Source of the DNA: Udeniomyces pyricola
Taxonomy: Eukaryota > Basidiomycota > Tremellomycetes > Cystofilobasidiales > Mrakiaceae
Direction: 5' to 3'
NCBI GenBank assembly: GCA_039545295.1
Contig: BCIK01000009.1
Span: forward strand, 186,001-250,000
Length of the DNA: 64,000 nucleotides
Part shown: piece after piece, positions 44,192 to 57,024 of the stretch
Position numbering within the stretch: the first letter of the stretch is position 1
Layout: every line of letters starts with the position of its first letter
Made by a program: the position numbers and the translations under genes
The notes under the pieces: generated by a model
Seen by the model: only the letters and a program-made list of their open reading frames with translations
What the model was told of the DNA's origin: nothing
Databases searched by the model: none

Positions 44192-47100
44192 ATGATCATA
44201 ATTCCTCCTCCCTCGCGCATACCTCTGAATCCTTCTCTTTCCGATCAAGCCTCACTTTCTGCTCCCCTCACCTCTGACACCAACGTCTACGCCTCGCCAG
44301 ACGACGACTCCACCGAGGAAACCACATCCGAGCCCTCCTACCTCTCTGCGCAGTCCGCCGGTGTTCGAATGGACGACACCAGCTGGGCTGGTAGTCTACC
44401 TGCTCCTCAAGGACTCTATGATCCATCCAATGAGAAAGAGTATGTCTGAATGCTTTCGCTCAGAAGTTTGTAGTGGGACCGATGGTCGGCTGTAGACACC
44501 ATATTATACCCTGAAGAATGGCGTGAATGAATTGTTCATGGTCATGAATGATACATACATCTGCTTTGTTCTCCTACTCTACTCTACCCGCACGGCCGCA
44601 TCATCTCATGTGAAGTCTTTCGCTATCATATGATACTTACGAGACTCCTTCTTCCTCTACATCAGTGCATGTGGAGTTGGGTTCGTCGCTCACATCAAGT
44701 AAGAATCAAGTTTTCCCTTCTCTGCCTCGTTGGGCGGACCGATGAAGATTCAGACCTTATCGCATCGGTAGACCGACCTTGCTGATATTCCTCATATTTT
44801 TTTCTTGCCTGATTCACCTGATATTTCATCTTGCGCAGAGGCAAGGAATCGCACAAGATTGTCTCGGATGCTCGTTCGCTTTTGTGCAACATGACCCACC
44901 GGTATGGGTGATCTCTTGCCACTAACTGATTCAGACTGTCGCTCTCAATGCGTAACGCTGACCCATACTTATCGTTATACGTGCTCTGTAGAGGAGCAAG
45001 TACGTTGACTACATCATTGCGATGATGATCTTCCTTCGAAGACTTGTGGTTCGTGGCAGATGGCTCGTGACTTATCACCGTGATTTTCTGTTACATTTAT
45101 CTGTCCAACAGCTGGTGCCGACGCAAGAGACGGAGACGGCGCCGGTTGCATGACAGGAATTCCTGTGAGAGGCCCACTTTCGCTTGGCTCTTATTACTAG
45201 TCTCAATGCATGTAGGACAAGAACCACTGATCTGGGAGTTTTTAGCATACTTTTTTGGCTCGCGAGACGCACCATTGCTTCCAGGCCAAGCTGCCGCTTC
45301 AGGGCCAATACGCCGTAGGCAACCTTTTCTTCCATCCACACGATACGGCTCAAACGGAAGCAGATCAGCTAGTGATCGAGAGCCTGGCGAACGATCTTGG
45401 TCTCCGGGTCTTGGGATGGAGAGAAGTCCCAACGGATGGAAGCGTTCTCGGTAAGAATCTTGCAGATGTTCGACGTCTGACGTCGGATGGCCTCCAAACC
45501 ACCTCCAGGCTCGGTCCCTTCCGCGTCAATCTCCTTTGACCTTGAACTCTGACGCATTCCATGGTGATCCATCCGCCTTATTAACAGGCCCTTCATCCGG
45601 CAGTAAGGAACCCAAGATTGCTCAGCCATTCGTCGTCCTTCTCAACCATTACGGCTCGGGTAATGAATCCGCCGAGGGCACGTTTGACGAAAAACATTTT
45701 GAGCGACAACTCTATGTTCTGAGGAAGAAGGCAACCCGAATTCTGTGCGTCTGTCGCTGTCGCTGGTAACCCTTATACTCTTGCGTTATACGGTCTTGGA
45801 TCACTGATTAGTCATCCGTTCTCTTCTTCAGAGCCGACTCCAAATGGTTCTACGTGTGCAGTCTTTCGTCTAAAGTCATCGTCTACAAAGGTACATGCAG
45901 ATCGGCGTATATCGCTCGAATCGACTCGATGAGATACCTAGGGTTTCTCAAGCTCATCTCTTCCCTCTTGTGCGACTTCAATGTTCTCATCTTCAGGCCA
46001 ACTCTCTCCATCTCAGGTTTACACCTATTTCTTTGACCTCAACTCTGCTTACTACGCTTCAAATTTTTGTCTCGTCCACTCACGATTTTCGTGCGTTTCA
46101 AGCCTGTTTCTTTGCCACTTCCTCTTGCTCTCTCGCAATCACCCTGATATACATCTGAAACTAACTTGCTCGATTTTATGCTGCTGATCTATGTCTAGTA
46201 CGAACACCTTCCCATCATGGAACCGCGCCCAACCCATGAGAAACGTCGCCCATAACGGCGAGCTCAACTCCCTCAAAGGTAACAAGAACTGGATGAGAGC
46301 GAGGGAAGGCATCCTCAAGAGCGCCATGTTTGACGATCTCGAGTCCCTCTACCCAATCATTGAGGAGAACGGAAGCGACAGTGCTGCATTCGACAATGTC
46401 CTCGAGTTGCTGGTTGTCAACGGCACGCTCACGCTGCCCGAGAGCATCATGCTCCTTGTTCCGGAGGCTTGGTAGGTCGCGGTCGATGAGTGGCAAGTCA
46501 GCGAGCAGGGCTGCACTGGTCTCACGACTTCAATATTGAATATTGAATATTGAACATTTTTCATCACCTTCACCTACAGGCAAAATCACCCCACCATGGC
46601 GCCCGACAAGAGAGCATTCTATGAGTGGGCGGCGTGTCTGATGGAACCCTGGGATGGTCCTGCTCTGTTTGCCTTTTCGGACGGTCGATTCACTGGAGCA
46701 CAGCTCGATCGTAACGGACTGCGACCATGTCGTTTCATTGTGACCTCGGATGATATCATCGTGTGTGCCTCTGAAGTTGGAACGATCGCCATTGATCCGG
46801 CGTTGGTCGTTCAAAAGGGTAAGTTTCTAATCTGTTTACGGGTTACGTCGCTCAACTTCCTGTCCATACACGTCGTTCACGATTGTCCTGTTGCTACATC
46901 TTAGGTCGCCTCAAGCCTGGACGTATGCTACTAGTCGACATGGTCGAAGGCCGTATCGTGGACGATCAGGAACTCAAGACAGCTGCCGCGACCAAACGCA
47001 ACTTTCGAAGCTGGATCGATGGCAACGTTATGAAAGTAGGTATGCTTGTGTTGCCGAGTCTCCTTCTTCGTCAGCGACAGCCTGCTGACCACCTGTCTCG

Positions 47101-50100
47101 TTTGTTGTCAACAGCTTCCCGAGATAGTACGAAAAGTTGCGAGAACTATTGACCTCGAAATGAAAGTCGATGCGACCTCGCTCGGCACAGATCCAATCCT
47201 CTTGGCGTTCGGCTGGTCAATCGAATCCCTCTCGATGCTGATGCTTCCTATGCTCAGTGATGGAAAAGAAGCTCTTGGATCGATGGGCAACGATGCGGCT
47301 CTCGCATGCGTCTCTACCGCCCCTCAGAGTGTGCGTATTTTGCATATGATATGTTGATCCAGCCCAATGGACGGAATGACCCGACTAACCATGATCGATT
47401 CATCTACTCGTCACACTTATGCTTGTTCTCTCGTCTAGATTTTTGCCTACTTCCGTCAAGCATTCGCGCAAGTCACCAATCCAAGTATCGATCCCATCAG
47501 AGAAGCCATGGTCATGTCCCTTCTCACGCTTATCGGTCCCGAGGGTAACCTGCTCGACATGGGCCCTGAACAGTGTCAAAGACTCGAGCTCAAATCGCCC
47601 CTTCTCTCCAACGAGCAGCTGATGGCCCTCAAGCGGATTGATCTGGCTCAGCGCGGCTGGAAGACCAAGGTCATTGATATCACCTTTCCTCGGTCCGACG
47701 GCCTCTTTGGGTATGAGGCTTGTCTGCGGCGGGTGAAAGCCGAGGCAGCCGCTGCCGTTGATGAAGGTCATTCCATCGTCGTCCTCTCTGACCGCGCGGT
47801 TGGGCCTGATCGAGTCCCCCTCTCCACGATGGTAGCATCAGGAGGCGTTCATCACCATCTCATCCAGCTCAAGCAGAGGATGCGAGTCGCTTTGATCGTC
47901 GAGACGGGAGAGGCAAGAGAGGTCCATCAAATGTGTTGCCTCTTGGGTTACGGCGTCGATGCCATCTGCCCTTGGAGTGCGCTGGACGTGATCCGAAAAG
48001 CTAAGCGGGAGGGCCTCGTAAAGGAAGATCTTTCGGTGGAAACGCTCCAGACCAACTACTTTTATGCCCTCAACAACGGGATTCTCAAGGTGATCGAGCA
48101 AATTCTCGAGCTCAGACCTATCATCAACCGGGCTGATGCTTACTCTTGCCCCCATTCTAATCTCTGCCCTGTCCCCTTCGCGACGATACATAACAGGTCA
48201 TGTCCAAGATGGGCGTTTCGGTTCTTCAATCGTACAAGGGAGCCCAGATTTTTGAAGCCCTTGGTCTTCACAGCGAGGTGATCGATGCTTGCTTCGTCGG
48301 GACAGCCAGTCGGGTCTCTGGTGCTACATTCAAGATCCTCGCTCTCGATGCGTTCGAGTTGCATTCTCGGGGATATCCAGACAGAAACAATGTTCTCCCT
48401 CCCGGCGTGAGTTTGTCCACCATACCACAGGAATACTTTTATCTCGCTCATCATACATGTCGATTGACCGATTTTATTAATTGATCAATTCCTACACACT
48501 TAAGATGCCCGAGGCTGGCGTCATTCATTGGCGAAATGGAGGCGAAGCTCACGTCAACAACCCTGCTGGCATCGCTCTTCTTCAAGACGCTGTCCGGACC
48601 ACCAACCAAGCTTCATGTTCGTTCCCAACTCCTTTCTCAACTCTTCTTGTGCTGGTCCGAGGAAGATGTTGAGGCTGATCAGTCTTTTAAATCAACCCGC
48701 TTGCTCACCAGATGATGGCTACGCCAAGAACGCGCACGAGCAAATTAAATCGACCAGTCTACGCGGAATGCTCAAATTCAATATCGACTCATCGGAGGCG
48801 ATTCCTCTGGAGCAAGTTGAGCCTTGGACTGAGATTGTTCAAAGGTTTAGTACTGGTGCGATGAGCTATGGTTCGGTGAGTGTTGTAGTCTGCGATGATT
48901 GTGGTCTTGTTCAAAGAGCGGATTCGGACTGAATATATCTGCAGATTTCTCTGGAGGCCCACTCTACCCTCGCCATCGCTATGAATCGCTTGGGCGGCAA
49001 ATCGAGTGCGTCACTGGCCAAAATCCAGGCTTGTCTGCTCAACCTACGTTTCTGCTTCTCCTCGCTGATTGACCCTTTCTCTGATGCTTGTTGAGCAGAT
49101 ACGGGCGAAGGAGGCGAGGATGCAGAGCGTTCAAGTGTAAGTTGTCATGGGATCGTACATTCTTCTATAACATCCGAGCTTGCTAAACCGTCAACCCTCT
49201 TCTTATGACGTTGGCTCTATGACAGATTCTACCCAACGGCGACTCAAGGCGAAGTGCTATCAAGCAAGTCGCCAGTGGTCGCTTCGGAGTCACGTCGACG
49301 TACTTGGCCGACGCGGACGTTCTTCAAATCAAAATTGCCCAGGGGGCCAAACCAGGAGAAGGCGGCGAGCTCGGCGGAACCAAGGTCTCCCCCAGCATTG
49401 CAAAGGTTTGTCAATCTATCTGCTTTTGGTCTGTTTCTGTGATTGCCATGATGGTTCTGACGCTATCAGACCTACCGTCCACTCAGACCCGACACAGCAC
49501 GCCCGGCGTGGGCTTGATCTCTCCACCACCACATCATGATATCTACTCCATCGAGGATCTTCAACAACTCATCTACGATCTCAAGTGCTCCAATCCCCAG
49601 TCACAAGTCTCGGTCAAGTTGGTGTCTGAGATTGGTGTTGGCATTGTCGCCAGGTAAGATCATCAGCCTCAGCTTGGACCAACGAGAATCATCATGTCAA
49701 GGCCCTGTCGATATCGGCTCTCCGGTACCCTGAGAGACTACATAATTGAGGGGCCGAAGCTCATGAATACCAACCGTTTTCATCTCGATTTCACTATCGT
49801 TCCACCCGGCCTCTTACCTCAACATCAGCGGAGTGGTACGCAGCATGTCATCTTGCTCGGATCAATGTTCATCGCTTGATATGCTGACGGAACGTATTGC
49901 CTCTGAACTTTCATCCAGGCTAAGGCCAAGGCCGACCAGATCTTGGTGTCCGGGTAAGTTGCCTTACTACGCTTCCAGGGTTCTAACTTTCCAGAGCATC
50001 TCAGTCTGATTTTTCTTCCCTTCTTTTTCTTAGCCACGACGGGTAAGTTCTGTATGGCTTTGGTTTGATCCATGATGTTTGCGGAGAGAGCGCAGTTTCT

Positions 50101-53100
50101 CAATCATATCTCGCTTGGTGGTCGTTGGTCGGTAGGGGAACCGGTGCCTCCCGAATCACGGGCATCAAGCATGTGAGCCAACTCACCCTGAGCTGTGTTT
50201 CCATATCTCACTTCGTTAGCTGATTCCCAAACCTTACCTGATGTTCGAACTACAGACTGGTATGCCGTGGGAATTAGGTCTTGTCGAGACGCATCAGACG
50301 CTAGGTACGGCTTATTTGACTTTTTGGCCATTGCCTGAGCACCTAAATCAGAGTCCATCTGCATTCACTCAGCCACTTGATTTACGTATATATATTCTCT
50401 AGTCCTAAACGATCTTCGTGGCCGAGTCACCCTCCAAACGGACGGGCAGATCAGGACGGGCCGCGATGTGGCTATTGCCTTCTTGCTAGGTGCAGAAGAG
50501 GCTTGTTTTGCGACGGTTCCCCTGTTAGCGATGGGCTGCGTCATGCTTCGAAAGTAAGGATCCACGCTGTACTCGAGTATCACGTCGACTCTCGAGCTGA
50601 CTCGCTTTGCGTCTGTAATATTCTCCTAATCGGGGAAAAAAAGGTGCCACCTCAATGTTTGTTCAGTTGGGATAGCGACTTCTGACCCTGTGCTTCGAGC
50701 CAAGTTTGCTGGTCAACCTGAACATGTCATCAACTTTTTCGCCCTCGTGGCTGAGGAGCTGCGAGGCATCATGGCTCAACTCGGCTTCCGCACGATCAAC
50801 GAAATGGTTGGGCGATCAGAAAAGCTTCAAGTGGACGAAAGTTTGAGGACACTCAAAACGCAAGACCTGGACCTCTCAGCTCTGCTTGCTCCGGCTCACA
50901 AAATGCGGCCCTCAGCAGGTAAGCTATCTCAAACTCCGGACAGATTCTGGACTAATGCCACCACTCGCTGATGAATACCGTCACCTGCCGCTTTCCAGCC
51001 ACGTATCGAGTCAAAAAGCAAGACCACAAGATGCATCTCCGTTTGGATAACGGCTTCATTTCTGAGGCTGCTCCTGCACTGGAGAAGGGTCTCCCAGTCC
51101 GACTTGAGTAAGCCGGATCCAGGCATCGCCCTCGGCAAACCGAGACAGCTTGCTTGGCAGACAGACTGACGTTTTCTTCTCGGATCTCGACAGCGCCAAC
51201 ATCACCAACACCGATCGAGCTCTGAGTACAACCCTGTCTTATCGAGTCTCAAAGTTGAAAGGAGAAGAAGGATTAGCAAAAGGTGCGTTGTATGGCGGGC
51301 GATGTCTCTTCCTTCCGCCAGGTTCGATATGTTTACAAGCATCTGCTGCCTCACTAGACTCGATCCATCTCAACCTTCGCGGCTCAGCTGGACAGTCGCT
51401 GGCTGCGTTCCTCGCACCCGGTATCACTATCGAGCTTGAAGGAGGTACGTCGACAAGGAAGCGTGCTGTTTACTGGGCTTTTTTAATAGCCAAAAGATCA
51501 CGACTGATGCTGGCTGATTTGCATCGATGCCTCATACAGATGCCAATGACTATGCAGGAAAGGGACTCAGCGGTGGTCGACTCATCATCTACCCTCCCAA
51601 GGTCTCTAAATTCAAATCGGATGAAGCGGTCATCGTTGGCAACACGTGCTTCTACGGCGCTACCAGTGGTGAAGCCTTCATTTCAGGGATCGCAGCAGAA
51701 CGATTTTGCGTGCGAAACAGTGGGGCCAACGTCGTCGTCGAAGGAGTCGGTGACCATGGATGCGAGTACATGACAAGAGGCCGATGCGTTGTACTGGGTC
51801 CTACCGGTCGAAACTTTGCAGGTCAGACACATGTGCGAAAGATTGTGCATGTTGCCCTGCAAACATCACAGCTAACGTTCGTCACCCCTACCTTGTGTAT
51901 CTTCCCGATCCACCATCTTTCCTTTGCTTGCTTGTGTAGCCGGGATGAGTGGTGGTAGGTCTATCCTGAACATTGTTGGGAGCAATTGCAGCATGTCACA
52001 ATGTCATGCGGCTTCTTGATTCGGTCCCTCATCAATGAACTTCCTTTTTTTGTGCATAGGTATCGCATACGTCCTAGACGTGAATCACTCGTTTGTTACG
52101 AAAGTCAATCTAAAGTCGGTCGAACTTGGATCAGTCCAAGATCCAGCCGAGATTGCTGAGCTGCGTCAGTTGATCGAGGACCATCGTCTCCACACCGGGT
52201 CAGAGGTCGCCGATCGAGTGCTCCAAGACGTCAGTGACTGGTTCATGCATTCATGCGTCTTAGACTCTGCGGAAGTTCAGTACTCATACATATGTGGCAT
52301 GCTTTCTTTCACTGTAGTTTCATCATTTCCTCCCGCTCTTTGTTCGCGTCATGCCTCTCGATTACAAGCGGGTTCTCGAAGAGGCAGCTGCCAAAGCCGA
52401 AGCAGACAAGCGCCGAGAGTCGACCCTCGACCTTATCCCGAGTCAAACGTCCTCCCAGGTCGATCTCATCTCGGGACCGACGTCTCCTTCGCATTTGCTA
52501 ATTGCTCATCGAGACCCTCTCTCGCGAGCCTCGAGTGCCAACAATCTCGCCCCTCCGACTCCATCCCGCCATGAGCCGTCTGTCGTCGATCTCGAGGATA
52601 GCATCCTGGACGAGAATGCGACCCGACAAAAGATAGCCAAGCCAGACAAGCTTCGAGGCTTCATCAAATACAAACGTCTCAACGAGTCCGTTCGCCCTCC
52701 TCGTCGTCGAGTCAAGGTGAGCACTAGTGGGTTCAGAGCAGACACGCCATGTCACAACAACTCTCGCTAAATTATCGGCCAGTTATTAATCGCTCTGCTT
52801 TCTTTTACTCTCAGGATTGGAAAGAAGTTTCAAAGCGACTCGCGCCGGACGAACTGAAGCAACAGACGGCGCGCTGCATGGATTGCGGGATCAGCTTCTG
52901 TACCTCTGATTCGGGCTGTCCGATCTCGAATCTCATCCCTCGCTGGAACGATCTTGTGTTCAATGTAAGTCGGGCTCAGGCTACTACAGTCAATGCTTTT
53001 TTTTGGCACCCAACTGTTTTCTGACACAACGACGTTGTCCGACGCGCTTCCTTCTACTGCATGTTGTTTGTGGGTCACTCTGTCCTCGTCACCAGGACCG

Positions 53101-55521
53101 ATGGAAGGAAGCTCTCGAGCGTCTCATGTCGACCAACAACTTTGCCGAGTTCACTGGGAGGGTGTGTCCGGCTCCATGTGAGTCGGCGTGCGTCCTCGGC
53201 ATCAACGAGCTTCCAGTTGGTATCAAGTCGATCGAGTGCGCGATCATCGACAAAGGCTTCGAGATGGGTTGGATCGTTCCTACGCCGCCTAAATATCGTA
53301 CCAGCAAGCGAGTGAGCATCATCGGAAGCGGACCGGCGGGACTCGCGGCCGCCGATCAGCTGAACAAGGCCGGACACTCCGTCGTTGTATACGAAAGAAA
53401 CGACCGCATTGGAGGGCTTCTCGTCTACGGCATCCCGAACATGAAGCTCGACAAGCAGATCGTGCAGCGTCGGGTCGACCTGCTCGCAGCAGAAGGCATC
53501 GTACGTTTGCTCAATCCCTTGATATGCTTGACAAGTTCATGAGCAAATCCATGGATGATCTAATTCTCTCCTCGATTGTTTCGTCGGCAGACGTTCTCAA
53601 CCAATGCCGACGTTGGAAAGAATGTCACTGTCGATCAGATCCAAAGCACATCAGACGCCGTCGTCGTCGCCACAGGCGCCACTTGGCCGCGAGACCTTCC
53701 GATTCCTAACCGAGAGGCTGATGGAGTTCACTTTGGTAAGGCTTTCTATATGATTGCCCTCTCACGTATGCGGGGGCTGCTCTGACTAGACGCCTGCTCC
53801 AAATTGATCTCCCCATGCAGCCATGGATTTCTTGCAGATGAACACTGCCTCGTTGCTCGACTCGGACCACTCGAACGGTGCCTATATCGACTGTCGAGGT
53901 CTCGACGTCGTCGTCGTTGGCGGAGGTGATACGGGCAACGACTGTATCGCGACCGCGATGCGACATGGCGCCAAGTAAGTCTGCCTCTTCCACTACAAGC
54001 TTGAATGTGACAAGAGGGTAGCTCATTTTCGACCTGCTCTTACGCTCTTGATTTTTTGGTCGGATCAGGTCGGTGACCAACTTTGAACTGCTCCCTAAAC
54101 CACCTGCGTCGCGTTCGAAGGACAACCCATGGCCTCAATTTGCTCGAGTCTACAAGGTGAGTCGTCGCTATCACTCAGTGTGGAGGGCTTAGGAATCATG
54201 AAAATCGGCACGGGAACACAAGGCGATGACGGCTCGCAGAAACCCCACTGTGCCGCTTTGACTTTTCTGATGACTCTACCTGTCTCTTACGTTTTGATCC
54301 ACGCGGTCTTTTTTGCAGGTCGACTATGGACAAGCAGAGGTCGCCGCTCACTTTGGATCGGATCCTCGAGAATACTGCGTCAAAACACACCGATTCGTCA
54401 AGGACGAACAAGGCAAGTTGATGGGTCTCGACACCATCCGCGTGGAATGGTGTCGAGATGCAGGTGGTGCATGGCAGATGGAGGAGATTGTGAGTCATCT
54501 TTCTTGAACCTGAGTTTCTCATTCCCTCGAATCAAGGGGTCGGATCAATCTGTGTGTGTGAGGGGGAGGGGGGGGGGTCACTCCACTTCGAGTTACTTTC
54601 AGTCGTTGACAGCCCCACTTGACTTTCTGTCTGCTTGCTGGTGCTGGGTAGATTGGAACCGAAAAGTTCTTCCCTGCTCAGTTGTGTTTCCTCGCGCTTG
54701 GCTTTCTTGGTCCTCAGCAAGAAGTATGTCAATCTTTTGTTTTGATTTCGTAGGACACTTCTTCCGAGGTTGCGATCTCGATTGCTTACGTTGAGAATGT
54801 ATGGCCCTTGTATTTGTACACTAGCTTCTCAAACAGTTCGGTCTCGATGTTGATGCGGTACGTTCTTCTACTCCTATATCTCCTGACGCTCCATCCATAC
54901 TGAAAGAAGACCAGAGTTGTCATCGAAATTTTCGTCTTTTGTGCCGTGGCTCATGAGCGACGATTCCATTCCTCTGTTACCTGTGAATGGCACACTGCAG
55001 CGATCCAACATCAAGACGCCAGGCAAGGAAGGATACACCACTTCACAGCAGGGTATCTTTGCCGCCGGTGACTGCCGACGCGGTCAATCCCTTATTGTCT
55101 GGGGAATCCGAGAGGGTGCGTTCTGAGTCTCGATTTGTGATTGCTACAAGCTTCTCATGTGTTATTCGCTCTGGATCATTTCTCTTTCCTTATTTTCCTC
55201 ATTTTGTTTTGGCTCTCGCTGTGACGGTTGTACGACAATAAATCTCATGCATCTCACTGACTTCACTTTGATCAAACCCTCTTGTGTTCAGGTCGAAACT
55301 GCGCCGTTGAAGTCGACAAGTTCCTTTCGTCTGGAAGCTCGCTCTTACCTGCGCCCGGTGGAATCAAGCAGCGCGATATCGATCAGCAAGCGCGGGAGTT
55401 CCATGCCGCCACAGTTCATGCGCGTTCAGAGGGCGAAGAGGCAAACATTGCGGCTGCACGACGTCACGGAATCGAAGAAGCAAGCCCGCAGGTTCTTGAG
55501 CAGGTCACTGCGTCTGCTTAG
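44192..55521 (+). CDS. GLT1: NADH-type glutamate synthase (GOGAT), GltB-GltD fusion
   Basis: Makes two glutamates from glutamine and 2-oxoglutarate with NAD(P)H. The chain of roughly 2,100 residues is spread over about 30 exons. A propeptide of 84 residues precedes the Ntn nucleophile, Cys85 ([20 protein letters not shown]). Then come the amidotransferase domain ([40 protein letters not shown]), central domain, the FMN-binding synthase domain ([38 protein letters not shown]), the 3Fe-4S cysteines ([20 protein letters not shown]) and the beta-helix ([20 protein letters not shown]). A Ser/Pro-rich linker joins the GltD part, with 4Fe-4S cysteines ([32 protein letters not shown]), an FAD motif ([20 protein letters not shown]) and a second Rossmann motif ([17 protein letters not shown]). 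Exons of 8 nt (44992-44999) and 9 nt (50034-50042) interrupt conserved motifs. Identification is firm; some exon edges are approximate. Confidence 0.96.
46531..46555. repeat. Short AATATTG tandem in a GLT1 intron
   Basis: AATATTG is repeated three times with no spacer within a short intron. It is AT-rich against a GC-rich surround and close to the acceptor, so it may overlap the branch region. Confidence 0.6.
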
Positions 55522-57024
55522 TATGGTCGGATCTCCTAACCTTGATTGTAGCTGTCACACATGATTGGAAAATCCATGACACTGTTTGATACGGGTGTTC
55601 ATCATTCTGTCGTTCTCTCTCCCCTCTCCCCTGCTACCGCCCCTTGCCTTCTTCAACTCCCTCCACGCGTCTGTACTAGTACTGCCTTCATCTCATGTCT
55701 CCCACTCTTAATTCTCCCCCTCTTTCTTTCTTTTTCTCTCGTGTAATCTACCTCTCAAGCAGTTGTATCACGCTTTTCCATCCATCCACCAGTTTCTCTC
55801 CTTGGCTGGCCCACTGCCTTGTTCTACGTGAAAAGCAATCCCCTCATATGCTTTCTTTCTTTCTTCTTTCTTTCCCGTCTCGTTTCACGCTCCTCTCCCT
55901 ATCTCTTTGAAAGCAAAAAAAAAAAACCTAAAAAAAACTACGGCTTGTCCTCGCTTTCCGATTTCTTCTTCCAGCCAGCTATGCTAGCTCCAAGTCTTTT
56001 CTTTTTCTCTCTCTCTTCCGACCTTTTCTTTCTAGCGTTCACGTACTTGATCTCGATGTTTCTTCAAGGTTTCCACTCCATGATCCTCCCAGCTCATAAT
56101 ATTTGTGGACCTTGCAACTTTCCTCTTGAGTCATATCGACAGCTCCCGGGTTTTTTTTTTTTTTTTTTTTTTATCTTCGTTGGTTTTTTTTCTTTCTTCT
56201 TTTCTCCGTCTTGTCACACGCACCCAACGCAATCGAAAGAGAGAGAGAGAGAAAAGATTAGTCCAGTTACGTACTTAATAAGCCAGGTTTGAGAAAAAGG
56301 ACTTTGAATGAAAGCGAGAGAGAGAACGAGAGAGATACTATGACAAGGAAAGGAAGGAGAAAGACTAAAAAAAAAGGGGGAAAAAAATAAGGATAAGAGA
56401 AGAGAGATCAAGGAAGAAGAAGAAAAAAAAAAAACAAGAGAAGAAGAAAAAACGAGCGAGCGAGCGGAAGCGAGCAAGGACAGAAAGAGAAAGAGAGAAA
56501 AAAAGAGGGGAGGGGAAGACAGGGAGTTTAAAAAAAAGTAAATATAAAAAAACCCGGAAGAGGTCAAGGCACCCTTCTCCGTTTCCGCCTCCCCCCTTTA
56601 TGTGCAAAAAGAAACAAAGATACCGATTGGAGTATAGTAGCGTGTGGGATCGGCGAGGAACCACAGGGGAAAAGGACGATTAGAGAGATTGGGGGNNGGG
56701 NGGGGGGGGGGGGGGGGNGGAGGAGGAGGAGGAAGAGAGAGGAGATGGAGGCAAAGCAGAAGGGAGGAAAAGACGATCGAGCGAGCCTCAATTAAGCGAG
56801 GAGTCGGGTTTGACAACAGACAGACGAGTGGGATGAGAGAAAGGGTTAGGGTGAGGAGAAGAAGGAGGACGGGATGGGAGAGATAGAAGGCAGAAGCAAG
56901 TTTATTGTAGGAGGTTCGTGAAAGGAGGCGTGCAGGAGAGGGCGGGAAAGGAAGAGAGAAGGCGACGGAGCCTGGAAGCTAGCTAGCTTCATGAGGGAGA
57001 GAAAAGTTTCCAATGACTCCATCA
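55522..57024. other. Intergenic between GLT1 and NOT1 (convergent), strand-asymmetric
   Basis: The first half is pyrimidine-rich on + (55580-56210), with a T-run of about 23 at 56150-56172. The second half is purine-rich (56235-56560, GA/AAG repeats) and then G-rich with N56696, N56697, N56701 and N56718. Open frames here are repeats of Phe/Ser/Leu and are not called genes. Confidence 0.6.
56230..56560. repeat. Polypurine (GA/AAG-rich) tract
   Basis: About 330 bases that are almost entirely A and G on the + strand, with (GA)n at 56238-56250 and A-runs. It lies between two convergent genes. Confidence 0.7.
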
